Shown in pieces: positions 17,801 through 27,462 of a stretch of 64,000 nucleotides of DNA (the first letter of the stretch is position 1; each line of letters starts with the position of its first letter). The notes beneath the pieces are model-generated. The model was not told where the DNA came from, did no database searches, and saw only the letters and a list, made by a program, of their open reading frames with translations. Source of the stretch: Leucobacter exalbidus (GTDB lineage: Bacteria; Actinomycetota; Actinomycetes; Actinomycetales; Microbacteriaceae); the NCBI RefSeq assembly GCF_017834145.1, contig NZ_JAFIDA010000001.1:1922001-1986000 (forward strand). Reading direction: 5' to 3'. Position numbers and translations under genes: made by a program.

Positions 17801-18219
17801 GGTTCTTGGGGTCGGCCCGCGATCGCACCGAAGCGGCTGGCCTCGCCTCGTGTTATCTCGACGGCTCAACCACCAATCGGGGCGATGTGATCGCCGAGTT
17901 TCGCACCGGCGATGCTCCCGTCTTTTTCGTATCGCTCAAGGCCGGTGGCTTCGGCCTCAACCTGGTTGAGGCCGACTATGTGGTGTTGCTCGATCCGTGG
18001 TGGAACCCCGCGGTCGAGGCGCAGGCGATCGATCGCACCCACCGCATCGGGCAAGAGCGGCCCGTGTTCGTGTACCGCCTCGTGGCCGCCAACACGATTG
18101 AGCGCAAGGTGATCGCCCTGCGTGAGGCGAAGGCTGATCTCTTTAACCGCGTGCTCGACGGTGGCACGGGCGCCCCCAGCGGGCTTACCGCCGACGACAT
18201 TCGCGACCTACTCGCGTAG
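14878..18219 (+). CDS. SNF2-family ATPase/helicase with N-terminal SWIM zinc finger
   Basis: 1113 residues. A SWIM finger (C79-x-C81-x5-C87-x-H89) is followed by a Pro-rich linker, then a long bacterial SNF2-associated region. The motor follows: LRDYQEQGLAWL (Q-type motif), DDMGLGKT Walker A at 680-687, DEAQ motif II, VTGTPLEN motif III, and a helicase-C half with SLKAGGFGLNL, DPWWNP and DRTHRIGQ. Such proteins (HepA/RapA-like) remodel nucleoprotein or transcription complexes. No MTase or nuclease partner is adjacent, so a restriction or defence role is not supported. The ribosome site before ATG 14878 is weak; GTG 14896 is a possible alternative. Confidence 0.9.
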   Translation: MRQTETVNISSYALEIVKQVTPRLAVEEAMRYVARQQVELTRVVRSGKQLSAHVLISALSGEESVEISIFADNSIDYTCSCQVQHLCAHTAAGLLVLIAEHGTASSPRTPASTAEAVPSMPDVDRSRSRSLAGPGSGLSRLQRTQPHLPPPPPPLPAWQRELDRILPGAQRAAQTELCLFLTVLPADRSEHRRFAAPGLSLRPGVRGSRNKWIRGNARWSSLEHLGASRETTRAFLRLRRALELSGLYYWSEHDWIDVLEVAGADLWPALQDLHAAGIPIVSAGKAQHQVEFVPEMAQISGSIVRREHGLEITATLQLGDDQIDERTDDTFWWVGAPSTAFALVADAAGPTEHITLVGLDRPVSGIAAKLLDSAAPLIIPDADLEAFEDQYLPRFLVALPSISPDGSFEMPEAPRSRLRLTARYDEWHTHLSWAWHHPAGLARNAAAEREVLQAVVTAAGDLLPEIWPGQDLSGPPPACKLGRAHSVHFVTDLLPQLRDLDGVEILEEAAPPEYRAAEIAPFVTIRPEATGDWFDLHVTIDIAGETVEFAELFTALALNEPLFVLPSGTYFSLMAPEFDKLREILDEARALTDGSTAAFAHGVRVNRHNVDLWAELSELGIVAAQEADWWRAMKSLAPGTAIAPVATPHGIHATLRDYQEQGLAWLHFLRTHGLGGILADDMGLGKTLQTIAMMEIAREEDPDRAPFLVVAPTSVVSNWASECEKFAPELRVAVIAGMESKRGKPLAEAVGDAHVVLTSYALFRGEAEAYRELEWSGLILDEAQQIKNHASHGHRAARTLGAPFTLVVTGTPLENNLLELWSLASLAAPGLLGNRTKFTEFYRNPIEKDRDAGRLALLQRRLAPFLLRRTKDLVAADLPPKQEQVLEIELHPKHRKQYDLRFQRERQKILGLVGDMESNRFQIFSALTTLRQLALDPELVGAGSAPSAKLDALVDLLTEAADEGHRVLVLSQFTRFLGSARDRTEAAGLASCYLDGSTTNRGDVIAEFRTGDAPVFFVSLKAGGFGLNLVEADYVVLLDPWWNPAVEAQAIDRTHRIGQERPVFVYRLVAANTIERKVIALREAKADLFNRVLDGGTGAPSGLTADDIRDLLA
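15555..15570. promoter_or_regulatory. parS-like site inside the SNF2 gene
   Basis: TGCTTCACGTGAAACA differs by one base from the consensus parS palindrome TGTTTCACGTGAAACA. It lies about 44 kb from oriC, in codons for ASRETT. It may be a true distal ParB site or chance; the sites near oriC are stronger. Confidence 0.5.
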
Positions 18220-18353
18220 CCGGGTCACGAGCCGTCCGGGTTGCGAATCATCGGAGCGCTAGCTGGCCGGGCGCCACAGCAGCGCACGCCGGCTGAGTCG
18301 CGAGCAAAACTTCAGCGTTTCAGCCAGATTCTTGTCATTTCCGCTTTACTTAG

Positions 18354-18370
18354 ATACCCCCCGGGGGTAT
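18354..18370. promoter_or_regulatory. CsoR-type copper operator upstream of copZ
   Basis: ATACCCC-CCG-GGGGTAT is a near-perfect dyad matching the known form of CsoR operators (ATACCCC/GGGGTAT around a short G/C spacer). It lies 79 bp before the copZ start in the 229-bp gap after the SNF2 gene. Copper-bound CsoR would release it and allow transcription of copZ, copA and the CDF gene. No csoR gene is in this window. Confidence 0.8.
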
Positions 18371-18448
18371 TGTTGGGAGCGTCGGGCCCCTCGTGTTCTC
18401 CACAGGAGCTTGAACGCAACCCAAATCTTGAGAAATACAGGGAGCATC

Positions 18449-18661
18449 ATGAGCACCACCACCGAATTTCAGGTCACCGGCATGACCTGCGGCCACTGCG
18501 AGCAGGCCGTACGCGAAGAGCTTGGCGCCGTTGAAGGCATCACCGAGATCGCGGTCAGCGCCGAAACCGGCAAGCTCACCATCACGCACGACGCCCCGAT
18601 CGCTGACGACGCCGTCATCGCGGCCGTCGATGAAGCCGGCTACGTGGCGGTGCGTAGCTAA
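18449..18661 (+). CDS. copZ: Copper chaperone, heavy-metal-associated (HMA) domain protein
   Basis: 70 residues, a single HMA domain with the metal-binding motif GMTCGHC near residues 11-17 and the closing DEAGYVAV strand. CopZ carries Cu(I) to the exporter CopA and to the CsoR regulator in the cytoplasm. ATG 18449 has GGGAGC just upstream; longer in-frame starts lack the domain register. copA follows after 183 bp in the same direction, and a CsoR-type operator lies in front. That 183-bp gap shows no further gene. Confidence 0.93.
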   Translation: MSTTTEFQVTGMTCGHCEQAVREELGAVEGITEIAVSAETGKLTITHDAPIADDAVIAAVDEAGYVAVRS

Positions 18662-18844
18662 CACGCTGGCTCGCTGACCCGGTGTGCTTCCTGCGCCCGC
18701 AGCACAACGCGCACGGCAGCACCACGTGCACCGTAGTACTGCCGCACCGCTACATCAGCACCCACGGCGGCACCACCGCACGAGCGTCTCTCGGCCCCAT
18801 CCACCTCGACTCCCCCGCGTTTCTCTCCACGTAAGGATCACACC

Positions 18845-21115
18845 ATGTCACTCGCCAACTCCTTCGACCTCGAAATCGGCGGAATGACGTGTGCCTCCTG
18901 CGCGAACCGCATCGAGAAAAAGCTGAACAAGCTCGAGGGCGTTGAAGCCTCCGTGAACTACGCGACCGAGAAGGCGCGCGTGCATACCCCCGAGGGGTAC
19001 GACCCGCAGCTGCTCATCGCCGAGATCGAGAAGACGGGGTACACGGCCGAGCTGCCCCCGCCGCCCGCAAGCGCACAAGCGGGCGATTCTGGCGCAAACG
19101 CGACAACTCCCCCAGTAGACCCCGAGCTCGTCTCGCTGCGCCAGCGCCTCATCGGCTCGGTGTGGCTGTCGGTGCCCGTGATCGTCATCTCGATGGTGCC
19201 GGCGCTGCAGTTCACGTACTGGCAGTGGGCGATGCTCGCCCTCACCTCACCCGTGATCGTGTGGGCGGCCTGGCCGTTCCACCGCGCCGCCTGGATCAAC
19301 GCCCGACACGGCGCCGCCACGATGGACACCTTGGTGTCGGTGGGCACGGGCGCCGCCTACCTGTGGTCGCTGTACGCCCTCTTCTTGGGCACGGCCGGCG
19401 AAAAGGGCATGACCCACGCCTTTGAACTCACCATCCACCCGCACGACGGCGCCGGCAACATGTATCTCGAGGTTGCCGCGGGCGTCACCATGTTCTTGCT
19501 TGCGGGCCGCTACTTCGAAAAGCGAGCCAAGCGCCAGGCTGGCGCGGCCCTCCGCGCGCTCCTCGAGGTGGGCGCGAAAGACGTCGCCGCCATCAAAAAC
19601 GGTGTCGAGACCCGCATCCCCGTGTCAGAGCTGCAGGTCGGCGACCACTTTGTGGTGCGCCCGGGCGAAAAGATCGCCACCGACGGCGTGATCATGAGCG
19701 GCGCGACCGCGATCGATGCGTCGATGCTCACCGGCGAATCGGTGCCCGTCGAGGCGACCGCGGGTGACCCCGTCACTGGCGGCACCGTCTCCACGAGCGG
19801 CCGCATCGAGGTGCGCGCGACCGCCGTCGGCGCTGACACGCAGCTCGCCCACATGGCCCAACTGGTGGAGGATGCGCAGTCGGGCAAGGCCGATGTGCAG
19901 CGCCTCGCCGACCGCGTCTCGGGCGTCTTTGTGCCCATCGTGATCGTGATCGCACTCGGCACACTCATCACCTGGCTCGCCCTCGGCTTCTCGGTGGCTG
20001 CGGCCTTCACCGCGGCCGTTGCCGTGCTGATCATCGCCTGCCCCTGCGCGCTCGGCCTCGCCACCCCCACGGCGCTGCTCGTGGGCACGGGCCGCGGTGC
20101 CCAGCTCGGCACGCTCATCAAGGGGCCTGAGGTGCTCGAGTCCACGCGCCGCGTCGACACGATCGTGCTCGACAAGACCGGCACCGTCACGACCGGCAAG
20201 ATGACCCTCACCGATGCCGTGCCCGCCGCGGGCCAGAACCGCGATGAGCTGCTGCGTCTCGCCGGAGCCCTCGAGGCCGCCTCCGAGCACCCCATCGCCC
20301 AGGCGATTGCGCGCGGGGCCGCCACTGAATTGGGCGCTGCCCTCCCCGCTGTCGCCAACTTCGCCAATATCGCGGGCAAGGGCGTCACCGGCATGGTCGA
20401 CGACCGCACGGTGCTGGTGGGGCGCGAGACGCTGCTGGCTGAGTGGGCCATTGATCCGGATCCCTCGCTGCTCGCCGAGCGCGACCGTCTCGAGCTCACG
20501 GGCCGCACCGTGGCCCTCGTGGCGTGGGATGGTGCGGTGCGTGGGCTCGTCGCGGTGGCCGACACCGTGAAGCCGACGAGCGCAGAGGCCATCGGCCAGC
20601 TCATCAAGCTTGGCCTCACCCCGATTCTGCTCACCGGCGACAACCGGGCTGTCGCCGAGCAGGTCGCTGCCGAGGTGGGTATCGAGCGCGTGCACGCCCA
20701 GGTGCTGCCGGGCGAGAAGGTCGACGTCATCAAGCAGTTGCAGGCCGAGGGTCGTGTCGTGGCCATGGTCGGTGACGGCGTCAATGACGCCGCGGCGCTC
20801 GCGCAGGCCGACCTCGGGCTCGCCATGGGCACCGGCACCGACGCCGCCATCGAGGCCGCCGACATTACCCTGGTGCGCGGCGATCTGCGCAGTGCCGCCG
20901 ACGCGATCAGGCTCTCGCGCCGCACGCTCGGCACGATCAAGGGCAACCTGTTTTGGGCGTTCGCGTACAACGTTGCAGCGATTCCGCTCGCGGCCATGGG
21001 CCTGTTGAACCCGATGATCGCGGGGGCGGCGATGGCGTTTTCGAGCGTGTTCGTGGTGGGCAACAGCCTGCGGCTGCGCGGGTTTAAGAGTGTGACGCAA
21101 AAGGCATCTGTATGA
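18845..21115 (+). CDS. copA: P1B-type copper-translocating ATPase
   Basis: 756 residues. One N-terminal HMA domain (MTCASC, residues 14-19) is followed by about eight membrane helices. The ion-path motif is CPC at 399-401, the phosphorylated aspartate is Asp443 in DKTGT, the HP motif is SEHPIAQA, and the hinge is [14 protein letters not shown]. Together these mark a Cu(I) exporter of the inner membrane. The start has AAGGA upstream. The gene stop overlaps the start of the CDF gene (ATGA), so the two are coupled. Confidence 0.96.
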   Translation: MSLANSFDLEIGGMTCASCANRIEKKLNKLEGVEASVNYATEKARVHTPEGYDPQLLIAEIEKTGYTAELPPPPASAQAGDSGANATTPPVDPELVSLRQRLIGSVWLSVPVIVISMVPALQFTYWQWAMLALTSPVIVWAAWPFHRAAWINARHGAATMDTLVSVGTGAAYLWSLYALFLGTAGEKGMTHAFELTIHPHDGAGNMYLEVAAGVTMFLLAGRYFEKRAKRQAGAALRALLEVGAKDVAAIKNGVETRIPVSELQVGDHFVVRPGEKIATDGVIMSGATAIDASMLTGESVPVEATAGDPVTGGTVSTSGRIEVRATAVGADTQLAHMAQLVEDAQSGKADVQRLADRVSGVFVPIVIVIALGTLITWLALGFSVAAAFTAAVAVLIIACPCALGLATPTALLVGTGRGAQLGTLIKGPEVLESTRRVDTIVLDKTGTVTTGKMTLTDAVPAAGQNRDELLRLAGALEAASEHPIAQAIARGAATELGAALPAVANFANIAGKGVTGMVDDRTVLVGRETLLAEWAIDPDPSLLAERDRLELTGRTVALVAWDGAVRGLVAVADTVKPTSAEAIGQLIKLGLTPILLTGDNRAVAEQVAAEVGIERVHAQVLPGEKVDVIKQLQAEGRVVAMVGDGVNDAAALAQADLGLAMGTGTDAAIEAADITLVRGDLRSAADAIRLSRRTLGTIKGNLFWAFAYNVAAIPLAAMGLLNPMIAGAAMAFSSVFVVGNSLRLRGFKSVTQKASV

Positions 21116-22200
21116 CCCCACCAACCAATCACGACTCGCAGAGCCCCGCACCCGGGGGCGACTGCGACCCTGATTTCAGTGCCGGGCACCCCGCCCGGCC
21201 AGCGGCCGCGGCCGCAGCGAGCGGGCACTCACACAGCCATTCCCACTCACATACCCACGGGCCTGATGCAGATCTCGCTCCGGCGGCCGGGGCAGACCTG
21301 CAGGGCGCGGCCACCGCGACCGGCAAGCACCGCAAGCGGCTCATCTGGGTGCTGTCGATCACCCTCGGGGTGTTCGTCGTGCAGCTCATCGGCGCGTTCA
21401 TCTCGAACTCTCTGTCGCTGCTCGCCGACGCCGGGCACATGCTCACCGATGCAACCGGCGTCGCGATCGCGCTGATCGCGAGCCTGATTGCGGCGCTGCC
21501 CGCGACATCGAAGCGCACCTTTGGGTACCTGCGCGTCGAAGTACTCGCGGCCCTCGCCAACGGCATCGTGTTGGGCGTCATCGCGGTCGTGATTCTCGTG
21601 CAAGCGATTTCGCGCTTCGGCAGCGAGGTCGAGGTGCACTCGACCCCCATGCTCATCGCGGCCATTATTGGCGCCGTCGCCAACCTGATCTCACTGCTCG
21701 TACTGCAGTCTGCGCAGAAGGAAAGCCTGAACGTGCGGGGCGCCTACCTCGAGGTGCTGGGTGACCTACTCGGCTCGATCGCCGTCATCGTGGCCGGCCT
21801 CATCATCATGTACACGGGATGGAATATGGTCGATCAGATCGCTTCGATCCTGATCGCGCTGCTCATCTTCCCCCGCGCCGTGAGCCTGCTGCGCGAGGTG
21901 GTCAACGTGCTGCTCGAAGCTTCGCCCAAGAACCTCGACGTCGAGGTGGCGCGAAAGCACATGCTCGCGGTGCCCGGCGTCGCCGAGGTGCACGACCTGC
22001 ACGCGTGGACGATCACCTCGGGGGTGCCGGCGTTCTCGGCGCACGTCACCGTCACCGATGATGCGTGGGATGAGCGCGGTTACCACGCCATTCTCGACGA
22101 GTTGAAAGCCTGCCTTATGACCCACTTCGACGTGGATCACTCAACCATCCAGCTCGAGCCCGCGAGTCACCACATCGCGACGAAGAACCCGCACGCCTAG
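21112..22200 (+). CDS. Cation diffusion facilitator family exporter (CzcD/ZitB-like)
   Basis: 362 residues with six predicted membrane helices and a His-rich N-terminal arm ([13 protein letters not shown]) that can bind Zn2+ or similar ions. The metal site of helix 2 is seen as [12 protein letters not shown], and helix 5 has the partner HxxxD-type pattern (GDLLGS in place of the common HVLGD form). A C-terminal cytoplasmic domain carries VHDLHAWTI. It exports divalent cations, usually zinc, against protons. Being coupled to copA suggests joint metal-stress control. Confidence 0.92.
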   Translation: MTPPTNHDSQSPAPGGDCDPDFSAGHPARPAAAAAASGHSHSHSHSHTHGPDADLAPAAGADLQGAATATGKHRKRLIWVLSITLGVFVVQLIGAFISNSLSLLADAGHMLTDATGVAIALIASLIAALPATSKRTFGYLRVEVLAALANGIVLGVIAVVILVQAISRFGSEVEVHSTPMLIAAIIGAVANLISLLVLQSAQKESLNVRGAYLEVLGDLLGSIAVIVAGLIIMYTGWNMVDQIASILIALLIFPRAVSLLREVVNVLLEASPKNLDVEVARKHMLAVPGVAEVHDLHAWTITSGVPAFSAHVTVTDDAWDERGYHAILDELKACLMTHFDVDHSTIQLEPASHHIATKNPHA

Positions 22201-22294
22201 CTGGTTGGATCGCGGGCACAGCGGGCCGGCCCAGCGGGGTGGGCGATCCGGAGCAGCAGGCTCAGCGAACCAGCACAGCACCCCAGAACCAAGA

Positions 22295-22332
22295 CAGCGG
22301 GGCCGGAGGAAATGATTCCTCCGGCCCCGCTG
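22295..22332. terminator. Strong bidirectional hairpin between the CDF gene and katA
   Basis: Arms 22295-22311 and 22316-22332 are 17 bp of perfect complement around a 4-nt loop (ATGA). It lies in the 150-bp gap between convergent genes, so it can stop transcription from both sides, though T runs are short. Confidence 0.75.
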
Positions 22333-22350
22333 CGGTACTGCAACTAGAAC

Positions 22351-23814
22351 TTAGTTAGCTGCGTACTGGTCGCGCAGGATCTGACCCAGGTTCGCGTCAA
22401 CGTTCGTCCAGTACTGGAAGAAGCGCTCGCGAATCTCGTCGATCGTGATCGACTGAGCCTGGCCGCCGAGGGTCGCGTGGAAGCGAGCCTTCTCGTCTGC
22501 CGAGTACACGTCGCGGTAGAGGATGCCGGCCTGACCGAAGTCGCCGTCATCTTCGCGCAGCGTGTAGGCGGTGCGCATGAGCTCGCCGTCTGACTCGAAG
22601 TTGCCCTCGACGCCAGCCTGTGCGTCAGCTGCGGGTCCACCGGCTGCACCAAACGAGTTGGGGTGGTAGACGCGCTGAGCTGCACTGGGGAAGTGGTACT
22701 GCATGTTGCCCTGGTGCATGTAGTTGTTCGCCTCGGTTGCGTGAGGCTGGTTCACGGGCAGCTGGTTGTAGTTCGTGCCGATGCGGTAACGCTGTGCATC
22801 GGGGTACGAGAATACGCGAGCCATGAGCATCTTGTCGGGCGAGATGCCGGTGCCGGGAACCTGGTTTCCGGGTGAGAACGCTGCCTGCTCGATCTCAGCG
22901 AAGAAGTTCTCGGGGTTGCGGTTCAGCGTGAACGTGCCCACCTTGATGCGGGGGTAGTCAGCCTTGGGCCAGGTCTTCGTGAGGTCGAAGGGGTTGATGC
23001 GGTACGTCTTTGCATCTTCGTTCGACATGATCTGCACGTAGACATCCCACGACGGGAAGTTGCCCTCGGCGATGGCGTTGAACAGGTCGCGACGGTGGAA
23101 GTCAGCATCGGTGCCCGCAAGCGCGTCTGCCTCTTCGCCCGAGATGTTCTTGACACCCTGCTGCGACATGAAGTGGTACTTGACCCAGAACTTCTCACCC
23201 TCAGCGTTGATCCACTGGTAGGTGTGTGAGCCGTAGCCGTTGACCTCGCGCCAGCTGGCGGGCAGACCACGGTCGCCCATGAGGTAGGTCACCTGGTGAG
23301 CCGACTCGGGTGAGAGGGTCCAGAAATCCCACTGCATGTCGGCGTCGCGCAGACCCGAGTCAGCCAGACGCTTCTGCGAGTGGATGAAGTCGGGGAACTT
23401 GATGCCGTCACGGATGAAGAACGTGGGGGTGTTGTTGCCCACAATGTCGAGGTTGCCCTCGGTCGTGTAGAAACGCAGCGAGAAGCCGCGCACGTCGCGC
23501 CAGGTGTCGGGTGAACCCTGCTCGCCGGCAACGGTCGAGAAACGGATCAGCGTCTCTGACTTAGCGCCGGGCTGGAACACAGCCGCGCGGGTGTACTTCG
23601 AAACATCTTCGGTGACTACGAACTCACCGAAGGCTCCGCCGCCCTTGGCGTGCGGGTTGCGCTCGGGGGTGCGCTCGCGGTTGAACGCGGCCAGCTTCTC
23701 AACGAGGTAGCGGTCGTGCAGCACGGTGGGGCCATTGGCGCCGACGGTGAGCGAGTGCTCGTCGTTGGCGATGGGCGTGCCAGTCTGCGTGGTGGTCAGC
23801 TTCTGATCTGTCAT
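22351..23814 (-). CDS. katA: Monofunctional heme catalase
   Basis: 487 residues, a small-subunit (clade 3 type) catalase that decomposes hydrogen peroxide in the cytoplasm. The distal histidine region is [16 protein letters not shown], the conserved [20 protein letters not shown] follows, and the proximal heme tyrosine is in [12 protein letters not shown]. The start ATG 23814 has GGAGAGG upstream. The Fur-family gene precedes it on the same strand by 72 bp, the common actinobacterial furA-katA arrangement. Confidence 0.96.
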   Translation of the reverse strand: MTDQKLTTTQTGTPIANDEHSLTVGANGPTVLHDRYLVEKLAAFNRERTPERNPHAKGGGAFGEFVVTEDVSKYTRAAVFQPGAKSETLIRFSTVAGEQGSPDTWRDVRGFSLRFYTTEGNLDIVGNNTPTFFIRDGIKFPDFIHSQKRLADSGLRDADMQWDFWTLSPESAHQVTYLMGDRGLPASWREVNGYGSHTYQWINAEGEKFWVKYHFMSQQGVKNISGEEADALAGTDADFHRRDLFNAIAEGNFPSWDVYVQIMSNEDAKTYRINPFDLTKTWPKADYPRIKVGTFTLNRNPENFFAEIEQAAFSPGNQVPGTGISPDKMLMARVFSYPDAQRYRIGTNYNQLPVNQPHATEANNYMHQGNMQYHFPSAAQRVYHPNSFGAAGGPAADAQAGVEGNFESDGELMRTAYTLREDDGDFGQAGILYRDVYSADEKARFHATLGGQAQSITIDEIRERFFQYWTNVDANLGQILRDQYAAN

Positions 23815-23886
23815 GAGACCTCTCCTGATTAGGTGAACAATGGTGAATGAAAACTTGTGGGGCCGCGGTGCCGCACCGGGTGGGCG

Positions 23887-24336
23887 CTAGGCCGCGGCGT
23901 TCGCGCGACAGCTGGGACAGATGCCCCGGTAGGTGACGTCTGCGGCAACAATCTCGTAGCCGTGGTCGTCGCTTGCGGTGAGGCAGGGTGCCTCGCCAAT
24001 GGCGCAGGGCACATCGCGCAGCTCGCCGCACTCCACGCACACGATGTGGTGGTGGTTGTCACCCTCGTGCATCTCGAACAGCGCGGCGCCGCCCGATGTC
24101 TCGATCTTGCGCACCAGCCGCACCTCGGTGAGGGCGTTCAAGATGCCGTAGATCGCCTGCACCGAGGTGCCCGGCAGCTCAACGCGCACCGCTTCGAACA
24201 CGTCGGTGGCGCTCCAGTGGCTGCCCCCATTGAGCAGCCGCAGCACGGCCGCTCGTGGTGTCGTGGAACGCAGCCCGGTCGCCCGCAAACGGTCGCGCAG
24301 TTCTGCGTCCGTTGCTGGGGTCAAGGTGTGTTCCAT
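23887..24336 (-). CDS. Fur-family metalloregulator (FurA/PerR-like), likely controls katA
   Basis: 149 residues. A winged-helix DNA-binding half (LRATGLRSTTPRAAVLRLL, near residues 15-35) is followed by the metal-binding dimer half with HEGDNHHHIVCVECGEL and a second Cys pair near the C-terminus (GICPSC). Its place directly before katA, with a Fur-box-like dyad 22 bp upstream of its own start, suggests peroxide- or iron-responsive autoregulation as for mycobacterial FurA. Distinguishing PerR from Fur is not possible from the sequence alone. Confidence 0.9.
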   Translation of the reverse strand: MEHTLTPATDAELRDRLRATGLRSTTPRAAVLRLLNGGSHWSATDVFEAVRVELPGTSVQAIYGILNALTEVRLVRKIETSGGAALFEMHEGDNHHHIVCVECGELRDVPCAIGEAPCLTASDDHGYEIVAADVTYRGICPSCRANAAA

Positions 24337-24357
24337 AGTTTCCAGTCTATCCGTTAT

Positions 24358-24372
24358 TTTGAGTAATTCAAA
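24358..24372. promoter_or_regulatory. Fur/PerR-box-like dyad upstream of the Fur-family gene
   Basis: TTTGA-GTAAT-TCAAA is a perfect 5+5 dyad in a locally AT-rich stretch, placed 22-36 bp before the regulator start. This matches the position of an autoregulatory operator. The rest of the 135-bp gap to the phosphodiesterase stop shows no gene. Confidence 0.55.
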
Positions 24373-24471
24373 TTAACTTTTGCACCGTGTTTCGCATTCC
24401 ATGGGCTCTCTGGCGCGCAAAAGGCGAACACAAGCGGCCCTGGCGGCCACGAACACACTGCTTTGGCACGC

Positions 24472-25419
24472 TCACGATCGCGCCGCCACGGCGGGCTTGG
24501 GCTGGGCAGCGCCAGGCACCTCACCGGCCTGTCCAACGGGGCTCGCGTCACCGCCCAATTCCTCACGCACCTCCAGCAGCCAGCGCACAAACTCGCGGGG
24601 TGCGAGCTGCGTCGGCAGCTCACCAGCCAGCGCGCCAGGCAGCGAAGCACCGCGCACCACGGTCAGCAAGAACGTCTGCGTCTCTTCGGGGCTGTCGCCG
24701 CCGTGCCCGCCGGCATCAACGTGCCCGTGATCGGTGGTGATCGCCACGATCCAGGTCTCGCCGTGCTCTTTCACGCGCGCATCAACCGCCGCGAGCAGGC
24801 CCGCCACCCGCGCATCGGTCGAGGCGATGGCCTCCTCATACTGCGGCGTGAATGTGCCGTAGTAGTGGCCGGCATCGTCGGTCTCGCAGAAGTACACGAA
24901 TGACAGATCGGGGCCGCCGTGCCGCACCGCGAGCTGTGCACGCGCCGAAATCTCGGGGTCGATAACGCGGTAGCCGTAGAGCTCACCGTTCAGGCTGATG
25001 ACGTGGTGCTGCCCCGTGCCAATCTGCTCGGGGCGCAGCCGAATGATCGGGCCAAGCCCGGCAGGGTCGGTGATGTTCGGCCATCCCGCAGCGGCATATG
25101 TGGTGGTCGCCGGGTTGCGCTGCCACTCACGCGTGAGAAAGTCGGGGTGGTCGGCGAGCCGGTGCTCGCGCATCATATTGTCGGATATGCCATGTTCGGC
25201 ATGTGTCGCGCCGGTGAGGATGGTGGCCCAGCTCGGGCCCGAGATCGTCGGCCCCTCCACCTCCGAGCGCACGAAGTGACCCGCCTCACGCAGCGCGTCG
25301 AGGGTGGGCGCGAGACCCGTGCCGAAAGCGCGGTCGATGCGCAGCCCATCGATGCCGATCAGCAGCAGCTTGACGGCGCCAACGGGTGCAGCCTGGCTGA
25401 CGTCGGTCACGGCGCTCAT
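24472..25419 (-). CDS. Alkaline-phosphatase-superfamily phosphodiesterase/nucleotide pyrophosphatase
   Basis: 315 residues of the type I phosphodiesterase (NPP-like) group. Metal ligands are seen as LLIGIDGLR (first Asp, near residue 23), the nucleophile loop GPTISGPSWATILTG, ETDDAGHYYG, and TTDHGHVDAGGHGG. No signal peptide is evident, so it probably acts in the cytoplasm. The start overlaps the stop of the ABC ATPase gene (ATGA), making it the last gene of an uptake operon. It likely cleaves the imported solute, for instance a phosphodiester or phosphonate, but the substrate is not readable. Confidence 0.85.
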   Translation of the reverse strand: MSAVTDVSQAAPVGAVKLLLIGIDGLRIDRAFGTGLAPTLDALREAGHFVRSEVEGPTISGPSWATILTGATHAEHGISDNMMREHRLADHPDFLTREWQRNPATTTYAAAGWPNITDPAGLGPIIRLRPEQIGTGQHHVISLNGELYGYRVIDPEISARAQLAVRHGGPDLSFVYFCETDDAGHYYGTFTPQYEEAIASTDARVAGLLAAVDARVKEHGETWIVAITTDHGHVDAGGHGGDSPEETQTFLLTVVRGASLPGALAGELPTQLAPREFVRWLLEVREELGGDASPVGQAGEVPGAAQPKPAVAARS

Positions 25420-26510
25420 GCGTGCACCCCGCCCTCGGTGGCGAGCACACGCGTGCTCGATTCCATCGGCCGCGCCAGCGTCACCCGCACCCGGTCGCCC
25501 GTGCGCAGCGCGGTTGCGCGGCTCGTGGGCAGGTCGACGCGCACGCTGTGCTCGAGGTCGGCCAGCATCACGGTCGCGCTCGTCAGCCCGCCGCGCAGGG
25601 TGATGTCGGTGACGAGCCCGCCGCCGTCGATCTGCGAGGTGAGTTCGAGGTCTTCGGGGCGCATCAGCACGGCGCCGTCAGCGGTGACCGTCACCGAGGC
25701 TCGCGGCACCGTCGAACCAAACAGCCGCACCTCGGTCGAGGTGATGAAGCGCGGCGTCACCCGGTTCATGACACCGATGAAGCCCGCCACAAAGCCGGGC
25801 TCGGGTGAGCGGTAGATCGCCTGCGGAGTGTCGAACTGGGCGATGCGCCCCTCGTTCATCACGGCGACGCGGTCGGCCATGGCGAGGGCTTCTTCTTGGT
25901 CGTGGGTGACCATGATGGTGGTCGTGCCGCGCTCGCGGTGGATGCGCACGATCTCTTCGCGCAGGCGCTCGCGCACGAGCGCGTCGAGCGCCGACAGCGG
26001 CTCATCAAGCAGCAGCACCCGGGGTGCCACCGCGAGGGCGCGCGCCAGGGCGATGCGCTGCTGCTGCCCGCCCGAGAGCTGGTGCGGGTACTTCGCGCCG
26101 TGTTCTTCAAGCCCCACGAGGGCCAGCAGCTCTTCAACGCGTGAGCGGCGCTCGGGCCGGGCCATGCGCTGCACCTTCAACCCAAACTCGATGTTTTGTG
26201 CCGCCGTGATGTGGGGAAACAGCGAGTACTGCTGAAACACGATGCCGGTGCCGCGCGAGCGTGCGGGCAGCTGCGTGACATCGGTGTTGCCGATGGTGAC
26301 CCGGCCGGCGTCTGCCCGCTCGAACCCACCGATGATCTTCAGCGCCGTCGACTTACCGCAGCCCGAGGGGCCCAGCAGCGACACCAGTTCGCCCGGGCGC
26401 ACATCGAGATCGATCGCGCGCAGCACGGTCTTATCGCCGTACGTCTTTGAGACGCCGGTCAGCGACAGGCCCTCGGGGGTGGGGCCTTGTACGGGGTAGT
26501 GCGAGTTCAC
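25416..26510 (-). CDS. ABC transporter ATP-binding protein (PotA/FbpC/PhnT-like)
   Basis: 364 residues. Walker A is GPSGCGKST, the Q-loop is FQQYSLFPH, the signature is LSGGQQQRIALARAL, Walker B is LLLDEPLSALD, and a C-terminal TOBE domain follows. This architecture belongs to importers for polyamines, Fe3+ or phosphonates. The frame is open to 26663, but GTG 26510 is preferred: it follows AAAGG and avoids overlap with the permease gene, which ends 10 bp upstream. Confidence 0.93.
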   Translation of the reverse strand: MNSHYPVQGPTPEGLSLTGVSKTYGDKTVLRAIDLDVRPGELVSLLGPSGCGKSTALKIIGGFERADAGRVTIGNTDVTQLPARSRGTGIVFQQYSLFPHITAAQNIEFGLKVQRMARPERRSRVEELLALVGLEEHGAKYPHQLSGGQQQRIALARALAVAPRVLLLDEPLSALDALVRERLREEIVRIHRERGTTTIMVTHDQEEALAMADRVAVMNEGRIAQFDTPQAIYRSPEPGFVAGFIGVMNRVTPRFITSTEVRLFGSTVPRASVTVTADGAVLMRPEDLELTSQIDGGGLVTDITLRGGLTSATVMLADLEHSVRVDLPTSRATALRTGDRVRVTLARPMESSTRVLATEGGVHA

Positions 26511-26520
26511 GGGAAGCCTT

Positions 26521-27462
26521 TCAAATGGAGAACTGGGTGGCCCGGTGCGCGGTGCCGCGGCGGCTGCCCGCAAACACCATGGCGGCCATAAGCAGCCACG
26601 ATCCAACGATCGTGATGAAACTGAGGGCGGCCGCGAGCCGCACCTGCGATTGCCCCAGCTCAACGAGCAGGGTGGGGAAGGTGGTGTGCAGCAGCAGCGA
26701 GGCCATCACGAGCTCACCCGATGACATCATCACGACGAGCAGCGAGCCCGACACGATTGCGGGCCACAAGTTCGGCAGCACGACCCGAAAGAACGTGGTG
26801 AAGATGCCGCAGCCGAGGCTTTCGCTCGCCCGCATCAGGGTAGGCAGATCGAGCGCGCGCAGCCCCGAATCAATCGTGCGAAACATGAAGGGCAGCGTCA
26901 TCAGCACGTAAAACGGCAGCAGGCTGTACAGGCTCACGAAGAACCCGGGGGCGAGCGGCCGCAGCACGAGATTCACGCCGCCCACGAGCGCAATCGCGGG
27001 GATCACGTAGGGCAGCAGCGAGGCCGTTTCGGCGGCGGGCAGCAGCTTGGGGGCGCGCAGGTGCATCCACACGAGCGTGGGAATCACGAGCGCGTACCCG
27101 ATCACGACCGTGAGCAGTGTCAGCACCACCGTGTTAGTGACGGCCTTCACCGCTTTGGCCTCGCCAAAGAGTTCGAGCACCGGAGCGATCGTGAATCCGT
27201 CGACGACGTTGGTGAACCCGAAGACGCCCACCGACGCGAGCGGCAGAATTGCCACGACGAGAAACGTGATCAAGATGATGCGCGGCAGCGCATGCTTCGT
27301 GAAACTGCGCTTGGCGGCGAGCGGTGCCAGGGGCGCTGACGGCGCCGGCGGGGTGAACGGCCGAGGCTCTGCTGACAGGTCTTGCTGGGCGAACGGCGCA
27401 AGCAGATCCGGATCAACAAGCGCGCCCGCAGCGGGAGATGGGGTGTAAGTGGGCTGGGTCAT
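26521..27462 (-). CDS. ABC transporter permease, second inner-membrane subunit
   Basis: 313 residues with about six membrane segments and the permease EAA-type loop (LMRASESLGCGIFTTFFRVV). A Pro/Ala-rich N-terminal tail of about 50 residues precedes the first helix. The start ATG 27462 overlaps the stop of the first permease (ATGA). It pairs with the other permease to form the transmembrane channel of the importer. Confidence 0.92.
   Translation of the reverse strand: MTQPTYTPSPAAGALVDPDLLAPFAQQDLSAEPRPFTPPAPSAPLAPLAAKRSFTKHALPRIILITFLVVAILPLASVGVFGFTNVVDGFTIAPVLELFGEAKAVKAVTNTVVLTLLTVVIGYALVIPTLVWMHLRAPKLLPAAETASLLPYVIPAIALVGGVNLVLRPLAPGFFVSLYSLLPFYVLMTLPFMFRTIDSGLRALDLPTLMRASESLGCGIFTTFFRVVLPNLWPAIVSGSLLVVMMSSGELVMASLLLHTTFPTLLVELGQSQVRLAAALSFITIVGSWLLMAAMVFAGSRRGTAHRATQFSI

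Noticed and set aside
14878-18219. SNF2 helicase as part of a defence island
   Set aside because: No methylase, nuclease or toxin partner; the HNH neighbour is divergent and of the common DUF222 type.
19625-21228. Long minus-strand frames opposite copA
   Set aside because: copA is unmistakable and the antisense products are compositionally odd.
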